A stretch of 31,236 nt of DNA, from NCBI GenBank assembly GCA_964501815.1, contig CAZCUR010000027.1:1-31236 (forward strand). Direction: 5' to 3'. Position 1 is the stretch's first letter; each line of letters starts with the position of its first letter. Below the pieces are notes generated by a model. The model was not told where the DNA came from, ran no database searches, and saw only the letters and a list, made by a program, of their open reading frames with translations. Positions 7,938 to 14,561 of the stretch are shown here, piece by piece. This DNA comes from Geothermobacter sp964501815 (GTDB lineage: Bacteria; Desulfobacterota; Desulfuromonadia; Desulfuromonadales; Geothermobacteraceae). A program made the translations under genes and the position numbers.

Positions 7938-8795
7938 ATGGCGATTGACCAAGCAAACAACACCTGGCGCCTGATCCGATCCGGATTCTGTTCCGGTGCC
8001 TGGAACATGGCCCTGGATCAGGCTCTTTTGGAGGCGGTCGCAGAAGGAGCTTCCGGGCCCATTCTGCGTCTGTACCGCTGGCGCCCGGCGACCGTGACCC
8101 TCGGCTACGCCCAGCGCGGCCAAGGCGTGGTCAATCTGGAAGCCTGTCAAAGGCGTGGTTTCGATGTCGTGCGCCGCTGTACCGGCGGCCGGGCCGTCCT
8201 GCATGACCGCGAAGTGACCTACGCGGTGATTGCCCCGACGGGCGACGGACTCTTTCCCCATTCGGTGCTGGCCAGTTACCGGCTCATTGCAGAAGCGCTG
8301 GCTGATGTCTACCGGGGCCTGGGGCTTGAGGTCATTCTGGCCGACCAGCGTCACCCCGGAGTCCATGATGACGCCGCCGGCCGCAGCGCCTGTTTTACCG
8401 CGCCGGGGCAGTACGAACTGCTCTACCGCGGCTGCAAGCTGGCCGGCTGCGCCCAGAAACGCATACCCGGCGCCTTTCTGCAGCATGGCAGTCTTCCGGT
8501 CGATCTCGACCTCGAAGCGCTTTACGATGCTCTGGATACCGAACGGCGCCTGACGTCGGCCCAGGGGGCGAGGCTCCTGGCGGGTCAGGTCGGCTGGGTC
8601 AATCGCTGGCTGAACGACAGCGTGGCCGTCGAAGAGGTGGAAGAACGCCTGGTAGACGCCTGTGCACGGCGTTTTGGCATCGACTTTTTTGCGGATGAAC
8701 CGACCCCGCAGGAACGCCAACGTGCCAGGGAGCTGGTTGCCGAACGTTATGGCAATGACAGCTGGAACCTTTTGGGGATACGGGAGGACGTGTGA
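7938..8795 (+). CDS. lipM: Lipoyl/octanoyl transferase, LipM-like (BPL/LPL family)
   Basis: Likely transfers octanoate from acyl carrier protein to the glycine-cleavage H protein or other lipoyl domains. From 7938 the protein is 285 residues. Family features are WNMALDQALLEA near the N-terminus, the RRCTGGRAVLHD loop, SACFTAPGQYEL and CKLAGCAQKR with GAFLQHGSL. The cysteine in ACF (Cys152 from this start) sits where LipM has its catalytic cysteine, and Lys167 is the conserved family lysine; ATP-dependent LplA ligases lack that cysteine. An ATG at 7914 would add eight residues but lies in the loop of a strong hairpin; neither start has a convincing Shine-Dalgarno. It overlaps mqnA by 4 nt. A lipoate ligase assignment is the main alternative. 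Confidence 0.8.
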   Translation: MAIDQANNTWRLIRSGFCSGAWNMALDQALLEAVAEGASGPILRLYRWRPATVTLGYAQRGQGVVNLEACQRRGFDVVRRCTGGRAVLHDREVTYAVIAPTGDGLFPHSVLASYRLIAEALADVYRGLGLEVILADQRHPGVHDDAAGRSACFTAPGQYELLYRGCKLAGCAQKRIPGAFLQHGSLPVDLDLEALYDALDTERRLTSAQGARLLAGQVGWVNRWLNDSVAVEEVEERLVDACARRFGIDFFADEPTPQERQRARELVAERYGNDSWNLLGIREDV

Positions 8796-9619
8796 GCCTG
8801 CGCGTCGGACACATCAGTTATCTCAATTGCGTCCCCTTCTTTGCCGACCTGCGCCGACAGGGGTTTGACGGGGAGATCGTTTGTGGTGTGCCGGCGCAGC
8901 TCAACGCCATGCTGGCGGCGGGAGAGATTGACCTCTGTCCGTCTTCCTCCTTCGAATATGGCCGCGCCGCGCAGGACTACCTGTTGCTGGCCGGGCAGTC
9001 GATAAGCTCCATTGGGCCGGTGCAAAGCGTGCTGCTGTTCAGCCGGCGCCCGCTGACGGAGTTCGATGGCATTCCCATCGCCGTCACCGGCGAGTCGGCA
9101 ACCTCCATCAATCTGCTCAAGGTGCTGCTGCGCCACTTCTATGGCTGTGCCGGCGTCGACTGTTTTGTTCCTGACGAGCCGGTGGAACAGGTCGCCGCCG
9201 CCGGTGGCGATGCCCTCCTGATCGGCGATCGGGCTCTGAAAATGGCGCGGGAGACAGACGGCGCGGGGCTGTACGACCTGGGGGAACTCTGGTGGCGCAA
9301 CACCGGTTTGCCCTTTGTCTTCGCCCTCTGGATTGTGCGCCGGCAGGCGCTTCAGGAACGTCAGGCCGAGGTGCTGGCTTTCAGCCGTCAACTTGAGGCT
9401 TCGCGCAACCAGGCTCTGGCCGACCTTGAGGGGCTCGCCCGGCGCACGGATTGCCCCGGCTGGTTCGACCGCCCCTCTCTGGTCGACTATTGGCGACACA
9501 TGTCCTACGATTTGACCGAGAAACACCTCGAAGGCCTGCAGCTCTATTTCGATCTCTGTCACCGCTACGGCCTGCTGCCCGAAAAGGTCAAGCCGGAATT
9601 TGTCGACCTGTCCGGTTAA
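8792..9619 (+). CDS. mqnA: Chorismate dehydratase (futalosine menaquinone pathway)
   Basis: Converts chorismate to 3-[(1-carboxyvinyl)oxy]benzoate, the first step of the futalosine route to menaquinone. The periplasmic-binding-protein-like fold and family motifs are present: GHISYLNCVPFF at the N-terminus, LCPSSSFEY, SISSIGPVQSVLLFS, AVTGESATSINLLK, LIGDRALKM and YDLGELWWRNTGLPFVFALW. It has 275 residues. It starts at GTG within GTGA, overlapping the lipM stop, with GGGAGG at 8782-8787. It implies that this organism makes menaquinone by futalosine; mqnB, C, D and E are not in the window. Its TAA stop shares TTAA with the convergent NUDIX gene. Confidence 0.93.
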   Translation: MSLRVGHISYLNCVPFFADLRRQGFDGEIVCGVPAQLNAMLAAGEIDLCPSSSFEYGRAAQDYLLLAGQSISSIGPVQSVLLFSRRPLTEFDGIPIAVTGESATSINLLKVLLRHFYGCAGVDCFVPDEPVEQVAAAGGDALLIGDRALKMARETDGAGLYDLGELWWRNTGLPFVFALWIVRRQALQERQAEVLAFSRQLEASRNQALADLEGLARRTDCPGWFDRPSLVDYWRHMSYDLTEKHLEGLQLYFDLCHRYGLLPEKVKPEFVDLSG

Positions 9620-10092
9620 AGAAACGGTACGATGGCAGTCCCGCCGGCGCCGAAGCGCTGCCGGCGAAAAGCGTCGATGATCCCGGCGTGATCGAAACAG
9701 AGCGCCTCGGGCAAATCGTCGAGGGCGAACCAGCGCGCCGCCGCGGCATCATCGCCGGCCTGCACCTCGCCTTCGGTCTCGGCGATGAAGACGACCGACA
9801 GGTTGTGCTGACGCGGATCGCGGTTCGGGTCGGACCAGACGCCGAGCAGTTTCAAGTCCGTGGCGACCAGACCGGTCTCTTCGGCCAGCTCGCGTGCCGC
9901 GGCCTGCTCCACCGTCTCGCCGTAATCGACAAAGCCGCCGGGCAGGGCCCAGCCGTGCGGCGGATTGCGGCGCTCGATCAGCAGAATGCTGTCACCGCGC
10001 GTGACGATCAGATCGACGGTCGGGTATGGATTGCGGCGCACCTCAATTTTGGCCCCGCAGGCGGGACAGGTGCTCTTGGGGTGATTTGTCAT
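9616..10092 (-). CDS. NUDIX hydrolase with N-terminal zinc ribbon
   Basis: A 158-residue pyrophosphohydrolase of unknown substrate. A CPAC motif near residue 9, followed by KIEVRRNPYP, looks like half a zinc-ribbon. The complete Nudix box (G-x5-E-x7-RE-U-x-EE-x-G-U) runs from Gly53 to Leu75 (GGFVDYGETVEQAAARELAE and onward). ADP-ribose or other nucleotide-sugar substrates are plausible, but the sequence does not decide. The start ATG has GAGGGA about 7 nt upstream on the minus strand. The start codon region overlaps the -35 box of the divergent tRNA-Leu promoter. The stop overlaps the mqnA stop by 4 nt in a palindromic TTAA. Confidence 0.9.
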   Translation of the reverse strand: MTNHPKSTCPACGAKIEVRRNPYPTVDLIVTRGDSILLIERRNPPHGWALPGGFVDYGETVEQAAARELAEETGLVATDLKLLGVWSDPNRDPRQHNLSVVFIAETEGEVQAGDDAAAARWFALDDLPEALCFDHAGIIDAFRRQRFGAGGTAIVPFL

Positions 10093-10120
10093 TGACTCAT
10101 CCCTCGCGGTTCGCTATTTA
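10092..10120 (+). promoter_or_regulatory. Sigma70-type promoter for tRNA-Leu
   Basis: TTGACT at 10092-10097 and TATTTA at 10115-10120, separated by exactly 17 bp and placed 24 bp before the mature tRNA 5' end. The -35 box overlaps the start codon of the minus-strand NUDIX gene. Confidence 0.7.
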
Positions 10121-10144
10121 CCTTCAGGTTGTCACATCTTGCAT

Positions 10145-10230
10145 GCCCGGGTGGTGGAACTGGTAGACACTGGGGACTTAAAATCCCCTGGCTTTCGGCC
10201 GTGCGGGTTCGAGTCCCGCCCCGGGCACCA
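10145..10230 (+). tRNA. tRNA-Leu (anticodon UAA)
   Basis: An 86-nt class II tRNA with encoded CCA. The acceptor stem is GCCCGGG (10145-10151) with CCCGGGC (10220-10226), discriminator A at 10227 and CCA at 10228-10230. The anticodon stem GGGGA/TCCCC encloses CTTAAAA, giving anticodon UAA, which reads the leucine codons UUA/UUG. A long variable arm (GGC-TTTC-GGCC) and a T arm GCGGG-TTCGAGT-CCCGC fit the leucine type. No terminator hairpin is evident; the transcript would run antisense into the thioesterase gene, which ends 3 nt away. Confidence 0.97.
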
Positions 10231-10232
10231 TC

Positions 10233-10655
10233 TCATCGCTTCTTCCCCTGAAATCCATCCATCGGCCGGGCCCCTTCCTTGCGGTAGGCGGTGCCCTGGA
10301 ACAGGGCGACGGTGGTGTCGTCCTGGCTGATGCGCACCTGGTAGGTGCCGAGCCTGCGGTTGCAGGCGATTTCGGTCGCCTCGGCCTCGAGTACGCCGCC
10401 GGTGACGGCCTTGATGAAGGTCAGGTGGGTGTCGACCGCCAGCGCCAGGGTGCCGCCGCTGTTGGCGGCCAGGGCGAAGGCGTAGTCGGCCAGGGTGAAG
10501 ATGGCGCCGCCGTGCACCGTGCCGGCGGCGTTGAAGTGCTCGGGTCTGATCCGCAGTCGCACCCGGGCATGGCCGGGTGCGGCCTCGATGGTTTCGATGC
10601 CGCAGTGGGCGGCAAAGTGGTCGTTGGCGGCGATGAATTGCGCTGATTCGGTCAT
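10233..10655 (-). CDS. PaaI-family hotdog thioesterase
   Basis: A 140-residue single hotdog-fold protein that probably hydrolyses acyl- or aryl-CoA thioesters. The signature HFNAAGTVHGGAIFTLADYA (residues 40-59) holds the Asn42, His48-Gly-Gly and Asp57 positions expected in the PaaI/YbgC-like active site. The start ATG has GGGGGAGGAG four bases upstream on the minus strand. A second, distantly related hotdog thioesterase lies 1.5 kb away on the opposite strand. The substrate is not predictable. Confidence 0.88.
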   Translation of the reverse strand: MTESAQFIAANDHFAAHCGIETIEAAPGHARVRLRIRPEHFNAAGTVHGGAIFTLADYAFALAANSGGTLALAVDTHLTFIKAVTGGVLEAEATEIACNRRLGTYQVRISQDDTTVALFQGTAYRKEGARPMDGFQGKKR

Positions 10656-10675
10656 GGTCTCCTCCCCCTGCCTAT

Positions 10676-10704
10676 GTGATACCCTCAGACGCCCTGTCTG
10701 TAAA
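10676..10704 (-). promoter_or_regulatory. Candidate promoter for the PaaI-type thioesterase
   Basis: On the minus strand TTTACA (plus 10699-10704) and TATCAC (plus 10676-10681) are separated by 17 bp. The -35 is one arm of an inverted repeat TGTAAAC-N17-GTTTACA, whose other arm is the -35 of the divergent promoter. Confidence 0.45.
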
Positions 10705-10723
10705 CTGCAAAGGGTCGGTATCG

Positions 10724-10752
10724 TTTACATTCGTGCGCCAATACCGTAAAAA
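10724..10752 (+). promoter_or_regulatory. Candidate promoter for the mazG-like directon
   Basis: TTTACA at 10724-10729 and TAAAAA at 10747-10752 with a 17-bp spacer, 26 bp before the ATG of the MazG-like gene. The -10 is weak. The -35 lies in the right arm of the TGTAAAC/GTTTACA inverted repeat (10699-10705 and 10723-10729). Confidence 0.45.
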
Positions 10753-10778
10753 GACTGATAGACTGTTGCGGAGGACTC

Positions 10779-11063
10779 ATGCGAAAAGATCCCCTTGAAC
10801 CGATTTACCGTGCCACCCTCGAGCGCTGGGGCGAACAGGCCCAGTACGATCAGGCCATCGAGGAGTGCGCCGAGCTGATTACCGGCCTGATGCACTACCG
10901 CCGTGAACGGGCGGGCGAGGAGGATGTCATCCGCGAGCTGGCCGATGTCACCCTGATGGTGGGGCAGCTGACCTGGATGCTCGGCCCCGAAAAGGTGGAA
11001 CGGGCGGTGGCGGAAAAGCTGGACAAACTCAAGAGACTGCTGGCCGACGACAAGGCCCTGTAA
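10779..11063 (+). CDS. MazG-like nucleotide pyrophosphohydrolase
   Basis: A 94-residue all-alpha NTP pyrophosphatase-type protein. The metal-binding signature EExxE is at residues 28-32 (AIEECAELI) and the second ExxD is at 53-56 (IRELADVTLMVGQL), matching the MazG/dUTPase-like helix bundle. Likely activity is hydrolysis of (d)NTPs to monophosphates as house-cleaning; the substrate is unknown. It is about half the size of E. coli MazG and is the single-domain type. GGAGGACTC precedes the ATG with 4-nt spacing. It is the first gene of the directon and is followed after 24 nt by the isochorismatase-like gene. Confidence 0.85.
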   Translation: MRKDPLEPIYRATLERWGEQAQYDQAIEECAELITGLMHYRRERAGEEDVIRELADVTLMVGQLTWMLGPEKVERAVAEKLDKLKRLLADDKAL

Positions 11064-11087
11064 CGGAACCAGGAGGAGAGAACGGAT

Positions 11088-11687
11088 ATGGCAATGCTCG
11101 ATCGTTTCAAGCTCGATCCCCACCAGGCGGTTTTGCTGGTGATTGATGTCCAGGAGAAACTGGCGCCCACCTTTCCGGAAAAAGACTACCGGGCCATGGT
11201 TGCCACCATCGACACCCTGGTGCGCGGCGCCGGGGCGCTGAAGCTGCCGGTCGTGACCACGGAACAGTATCCGAAGGGGCTGGGGCACACGGTGCCCGAA
11301 CTTGCCGCCGCCTGCGCCGACGGTGTGGTGGAAAAGACCAGTTTCGGCTGCTGTGGCGAACCTGCCTTCATCGACCGTCTGCGTCAGCTGGGGCGCTCCC
11401 AGGTCATCGTCACCGGAGTCGAGGCGCACGTCTGTGTCTACCAGACGGTTATCGGCCTTTTGGAGGCGGGTTTCCATGTCCACCTGGTGCGTGACGGTGT
11501 CTGTTCGCGCATCCCCGCCGACAAGCGCACCGCCCTGAGCCTGGCGCGCGCCGCCGGCGCGACGGTGACCTGCGCCGAGACGGTTCTTTTCCAGCTGCTC
11601 GGCGATGCCAAAGCCGAGGCCTTCCGCGCGGTCAGCGGCCTGGTCAAGGAGCGCTGGGACAAGCTGCGCGAGCTGGGGGCGGCGTGA
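11088..11687 (+). CDS. Isochorismatase-like cysteine hydrolase
   Basis: A 199-residue Rossmann-like hydrolase of the cysteine hydrolase family. The catalytic triad is visible as Asp20 (LVIDVQEKL), Lys83 (VEKTSFGC) and Cys116 (TGVEAHVCVYQT), the last preceded by the usual cis-peptide region. Family members act on isochorismate, nicotinamide, peroxyureidoacrylate and other amides; the sequence most resembles the general YcaC-like group and the substrate cannot be named. AGGAGGAG lies 9 nt before the ATG; a second ATG is two codons later. The stop overlaps the start of the MaoC gene (GTGA). Confidence 0.88.
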   Translation: MAMLDRFKLDPHQAVLLVIDVQEKLAPTFPEKDYRAMVATIDTLVRGAGALKLPVVTTEQYPKGLGHTVPELAAACADGVVEKTSFGCCGEPAFIDRLRQLGRSQVIVTGVEAHVCVYQTVIGLLEAGFHVHLVRDGVCSRIPADKRTALSLARAAGATVTCAETVLFQLLGDAKAEAFRAVSGLVKERWDKLRELGAA

Positions 11688-12163
11688 GCGACGCGGCGGA
11701 CAAACTGCTGCAGATGCTGCAGGGGCAGCTCGGCACCGAGCTGTCGGTCGGGGACTGGCTGACCGTCGACCAGGAGCGCATCGACCGCTTCGCCGAGGTG
11801 ACCGGCGATATCCAGTGGATTCATGTCGACCCGGAAAGGGCGGCGAAGGAATCTCCCTACGGCACCACGGTGGCGCACGGTTTTCTGACCCTGTCGCTGA
11901 TTCCCTTTTTGACCCGCAGCAACCATCCGGACTTTTTCCAGACCAACTATCCGGGCATGAGCTACCGGGTCAACTACGGTGTCAACCGGGTGCGCTTTCC
12001 GGCGCCGGTGCGCTGCGGCGACCGTATTCGTGCCCGTATGCAGCTGCAGCAGGCCGAGAAGGTCGGTGAGGCGGTGCAGATCATCTACCTGGTTACGGTG
12101 GAGATCGAAGGGCAGGAACGCCCGGCCTGTGTCTGCGAGCAGGTGGTGAGGGTCTATCCGTGA
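11684..12163 (+). CDS. MaoC-family (R)-specific enoyl-CoA hydratase
   Basis: A 159-residue hotdog-fold dehydratase. TGDIQWIHVDPERA (residues 40-53) carries the hydratase-2 catalytic pair Asp42 and His47, and YGTTVAHGFLTLSL is the conserved helix that follows. It probably hydrates or dehydrates trans-2-enoyl-CoA with R stereochemistry. The start codon is GTG in a GTGA overlap with the previous stop, and its own stop overlaps the next GTG in the same way, so translation of three genes is chained. The acyl-chain preference is unknown. Confidence 0.9.
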   Translation: MSDAADKLLQMLQGQLGTELSVGDWLTVDQERIDRFAEVTGDIQWIHVDPERAAKESPYGTTVAHGFLTLSLIPFLTRSNHPDFFQTNYPGMSYRVNYGVNRVRFPAPVRCGDRIRARMQLQQAEKVGEAVQIIYLVTVEIEGQERPACVCEQVVRVYP

Positions 12164-12555
12164 GAGTCGATCGTGACCGGAACTGCTTCGTTTGCGGCCC
12201 GGACAACCCGGTCGGCCTGAAGGTGACCCCTGAGGCGGATGGCCGGGGAAATGCCGTCCTTCGCCTCGAGGTGCCGGCCACCTGCCAGGGCTGGCAGGGG
12301 ATCGTGCACGGCGGCATTCTTTCGACCCTGTTCGACGAGGCGGCGATCTACGCCTGCATGGGCCGCTCCGGCGGCGCGGTGACCGCCGAGATGACCATGC
12401 GCTATCTCAAGCCGGTACCGGTGGAGAGGCCCATCGAGGTGCGCGCCCGGGTGGTGGAGGAACGGCGGCGCAAGCTGAGCGTCGAGGGGGAGATTCTGCT
12501 CGACGGCGCCGTGCATGCCCGCGGGCAGGCGACGATCCTGCTGCTGAAGGAGTAG
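12160..12555 (+). CDS. PaaI/hotdog-fold thioesterase with N-terminal CxxC
   Basis: A 131-residue hotdog protein. GWQGIVHGGILSTLFDEAA (residues 44-62) is the thioesterase active-site helix with His50 and Asp59/Glu60. The N-terminal CFVCGPDNPVGL motif (Cys9, Cys12) is common in a subgroup of PaaI-like thioesterases. It probably hydrolyses acyl-CoAs, fitting the neighbouring MaoC hydratase. It starts at GTG overlapping the previous stop by 4 nt; the next gene begins 2 nt after its stop. Confidence 0.9.
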   Translation: MRVDRDRNCFVCGPDNPVGLKVTPEADGRGNAVLRLEVPATCQGWQGIVHGGILSTLFDEAAIYACMGRSGGAVTAEMTMRYLKPVPVERPIEVRARVVEERRRKLSVEGEILLDGAVHARGQATILLLKE

Positions 12556-12557
12556 CC

Positions 12558-13061
12558 ATGCCGACCCTGGTCTTTTGTCACGGCAAGGAGAGCGGTCCTT
12601 CCGGGACCAAAATCAACCACTTGCGGCCGCTGGGGGAACAATACGGCTTTGATGTCGTGGCTCCCGATTTTCGCGGCCTGGACGACCCCGAGGCGCGGGT
12701 GGAGCGTCTGCTCACCCTGGCCGGCGACTGGCGGGCGCCGCTGGTGCTGGCCGGTTCGAGCATGGGCGGCTATGTCGCCATCCGGGGCTCCCAGACCCTC
12801 GAACCTGAGGGCCTGCTGCTGATGGCGCCGGCGGTCGGTTTGCCCGGCTATGCCGAACGCGCTCCGAAGCCGGTTGCTGGACAGATTCGGGTCGTGCACG
12901 GCTGGCGGGACGAGATTATCCCCGTCCAGATCGTGGTCGACTGGTGCCGGGACCATCGCTTCGACCTGCGCCTGGTTGATGACGCCCACGCGCTCGGCAA
13001 CAGTCTCGACGCGCTGGGTGAGGCGCTGAAAGATATCCTGATCCGGATTCGGAAGCCTTGA
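12558..13061 (+). CDS. Small alpha/beta hydrolase (YqiA/RBBP9-like)
   Basis: A 167-residue compact serine hydrolase. The nucleophile elbow is GSSMGG with Ser68. Asp118 in HGWRDEIIP and His144 in DDAHALGNSL complete the catalytic triad, and CHGKESGPSGTK near the N-terminus forms the oxyanion loop. The minimal fold without a cap domain resembles the YqiA esterase group. The natural ester is unknown. AAGGAG overlaps the end of the preceding gene and sits 5 nt before the ATG. Confidence 0.87.
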   Translation: MPTLVFCHGKESGPSGTKINHLRPLGEQYGFDVVAPDFRGLDDPEARVERLLTLAGDWRAPLVLAGSSMGGYVAIRGSQTLEPEGLLLMAPAVGLPGYAERAPKPVAGQIRVVHGWRDEIIPVQIVVDWCRDHRFDLRLVDDAHALGNSLDALGEALKDILIRIRKP

Positions 13062-13077
13062 CACGAGGGAGGCGAGA

Positions 13078-13848
13078 ATGAACCAACTGCTGCAGACCCT
13101 GGTACGGACCGTCAATCCGAAAACCGCGCCTGTCGGCGTCAGCCTGCTGGAGGACCTGGCGCCGCTGGCCGAGGCGCGCATCCGCCTGCGCGGCAAACAG
13201 CTGGCGGTCTGCCAGCAGATCGCCTACAGCCGCTACTATCGCTGGTCGACCCTGGTCACGGCCGCCGAGAGCCACTGCGTGCTCGGGGCGAGCTGCACCG
13301 GTCTGGTCAAGGCTCCCGAGCGGGTGTTGTCGGGCGAGGTCAATACCGGTGTCTACCAGAAGGATCAGGAGGCTGCCGCCCGCATGCAGCAGCAGATGCC
13401 GCGGGTGGAGCGCTCCATTGCCGGGGTTCTCACCTGGCCCCTCGACAAGCCGGTCATAACCGATCTTGTGCCCGACGCCGTGGTGATCTACGGCAACACC
13501 GCCCAGGCGATGCGTTTCGTGCAGGCCTTTTTGTGGCAACGCGGCGGCGAGTTCGTCATGCGCTCCTCGGGGGATGCCGGGGTCTGCAGCCGCGGTGTCG
13601 CCCAGGTGGTCATCGAGGGGGAACCGGTGATCGAAATCCCCTGCCTCGGCGACCGGCGTTTCGCCATGACCCAGGACGACGAGATGATTATTGCCTTTCC
13701 CGGAGCGCGTGCCGCCGAGGTCATCGAAGGGCTGGAGGCGACCCACAAGGCCGGTATCCGCTATCCGGTCCCCTTCCAGATTCCAGAGCGCTGCGGCCTG
13801 CCGGAGACCTTCACCACCGGTGACGCCGACCGGAAGGAGAACCCATGA
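13078..13848 (+). CDS. DUF169 family protein
   Basis: A 256-residue soluble protein recognised as DUF169 from the N-terminal VGVSLLEDL segment, the CQQIAYSRYYRW region, the HCVLGASCTGL motif and the later GVCSRGVAQVV and IPCLGDRRF segments. Five cysteines (45, 67, 73, 170, 189) and a Gly-rich GDAGVCSRG loop suggest a metal, cluster or thiol-based site; this is inference. No function is established in my knowledge. GAGGGAGG precedes the ATG. Its stop overlaps the receiver-PilZ gene start as ATGA. Confidence 0.82.
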   Translation: MNQLLQTLVRTVNPKTAPVGVSLLEDLAPLAEARIRLRGKQLAVCQQIAYSRYYRWSTLVTAAESHCVLGASCTGLVKAPERVLSGEVNTGVYQKDQEAAARMQQQMPRVERSIAGVLTWPLDKPVITDLVPDAVVIYGNTAQAMRFVQAFLWQRGGEFVMRSSGDAGVCSRGVAQVVIEGEPVIEIPCLGDRRFAMTQDDEMIIAFPGARAAEVIEGLEATHKAGIRYPVPFQIPERCGLPETFTTGDADRKENP

Positions 13849-14561
13849 GTCCGCACAGCACGCGCGAACGGCCGCTGATCCTGGTGGTCGACGACATCCC
13901 CTTTTTCCGTGATGTCATGTGCGCCTACTTCAAGCGCACCCCGGCCGACATCCTCACCGCCGCCAGTGCCATCGAATGTTTCGACCTGGCGGTGCAGAAG
14001 CGCCCCGACCTGATCTATCTCGATGCCGGCATGCCTGAGGTGGACGGGCTGGAATGCTGCCGGCGGCTGAAGAAGGACGCCCGCACCTGCAACATCCCGG
14101 TGGTTGTCATCTTCACCCCTGAACGGGACGCCTCGGTCGAGGACGTGCGCGACTGCGGTTGTGACGGCTACCTGACCAAGCCGTTCGGCAAGGAGGAGTT
14201 TCTCAACCTCGGACACCGCTTCATCTTCCACATCGAGCGGCGCGAGCGGCGGGTCCCCTGTCAGATGACCGTCGACTTCACCATCGCCGGACAGCAGTAT
14301 CGCGGCCGGGCCTTCGATATCAGCCGCCACGGCATGTATGTCGAGTACCGGGAGGAGCTGCCGCCCGAATACAATATCGAACTGCAGTTCATGTTGCCGC
14401 TCGTCTGTCCGGACCCCCTGACGGCGGCCGGCCGCATTGCCTGGATCAACCAGGGTTTTCCGCGCAAGAATCTCAAGCTGCCGCAGGGCTTCGGGGTCGA
14501 GTTTCTTTCGATTCCCGAGCCGACCGCGGCGGCCATCGACACATACCTGGAGAAGTACTGA
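13845..14561 (+). CDS. Response regulator with PilZ output domain
   Basis: 238 residues. The receiver domain (about 10-125) has the acidic pair in VVDDIP, the phospho-acceptor Asp60 (IYLDAGMPEVDG), Thr91 and Lys112 (YLTKPFG), so it looks phosphorylatable. The C-terminal PilZ domain (about 130-235) has the RxxxR element in ERRERRVPC (132-136) and the DISRHG motif (158-163) needed for cyclic di-GMP binding. It should couple a phosphorelay to c-di-GMP signalling, with no DNA-binding domain. No histidine kinase is adjacent. It overlaps its neighbours on both sides (ATGA, TGATG), so it is embedded in an otherwise metabolic operon. Confidence 0.93.
   Translation: MSPHSTRERPLILVVDDIPFFRDVMCAYFKRTPADILTAASAIECFDLAVQKRPDLIYLDAGMPEVDGLECCRRLKKDARTCNIPVVVIFTPERDASVEDVRDCGCDGYLTKPFGKEEFLNLGHRFIFHIERRERRVPCQMTVDFTIAGQQYRGRAFDISRHGMYVEYREELPPEYNIELQFMLPLVCPDPLTAAGRIAWINQGFPRKNLKLPQGFGVEFLSIPEPTAAAIDTYLEKY

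Noticed and set aside
10139..10330. 63-codon open frame starting just before the tRNA
   Set aside because: It is a translation of the tRNA-Leu gene itself; the RVVELVDTGDLKSP-type peptide is a well-known annotation artefact.
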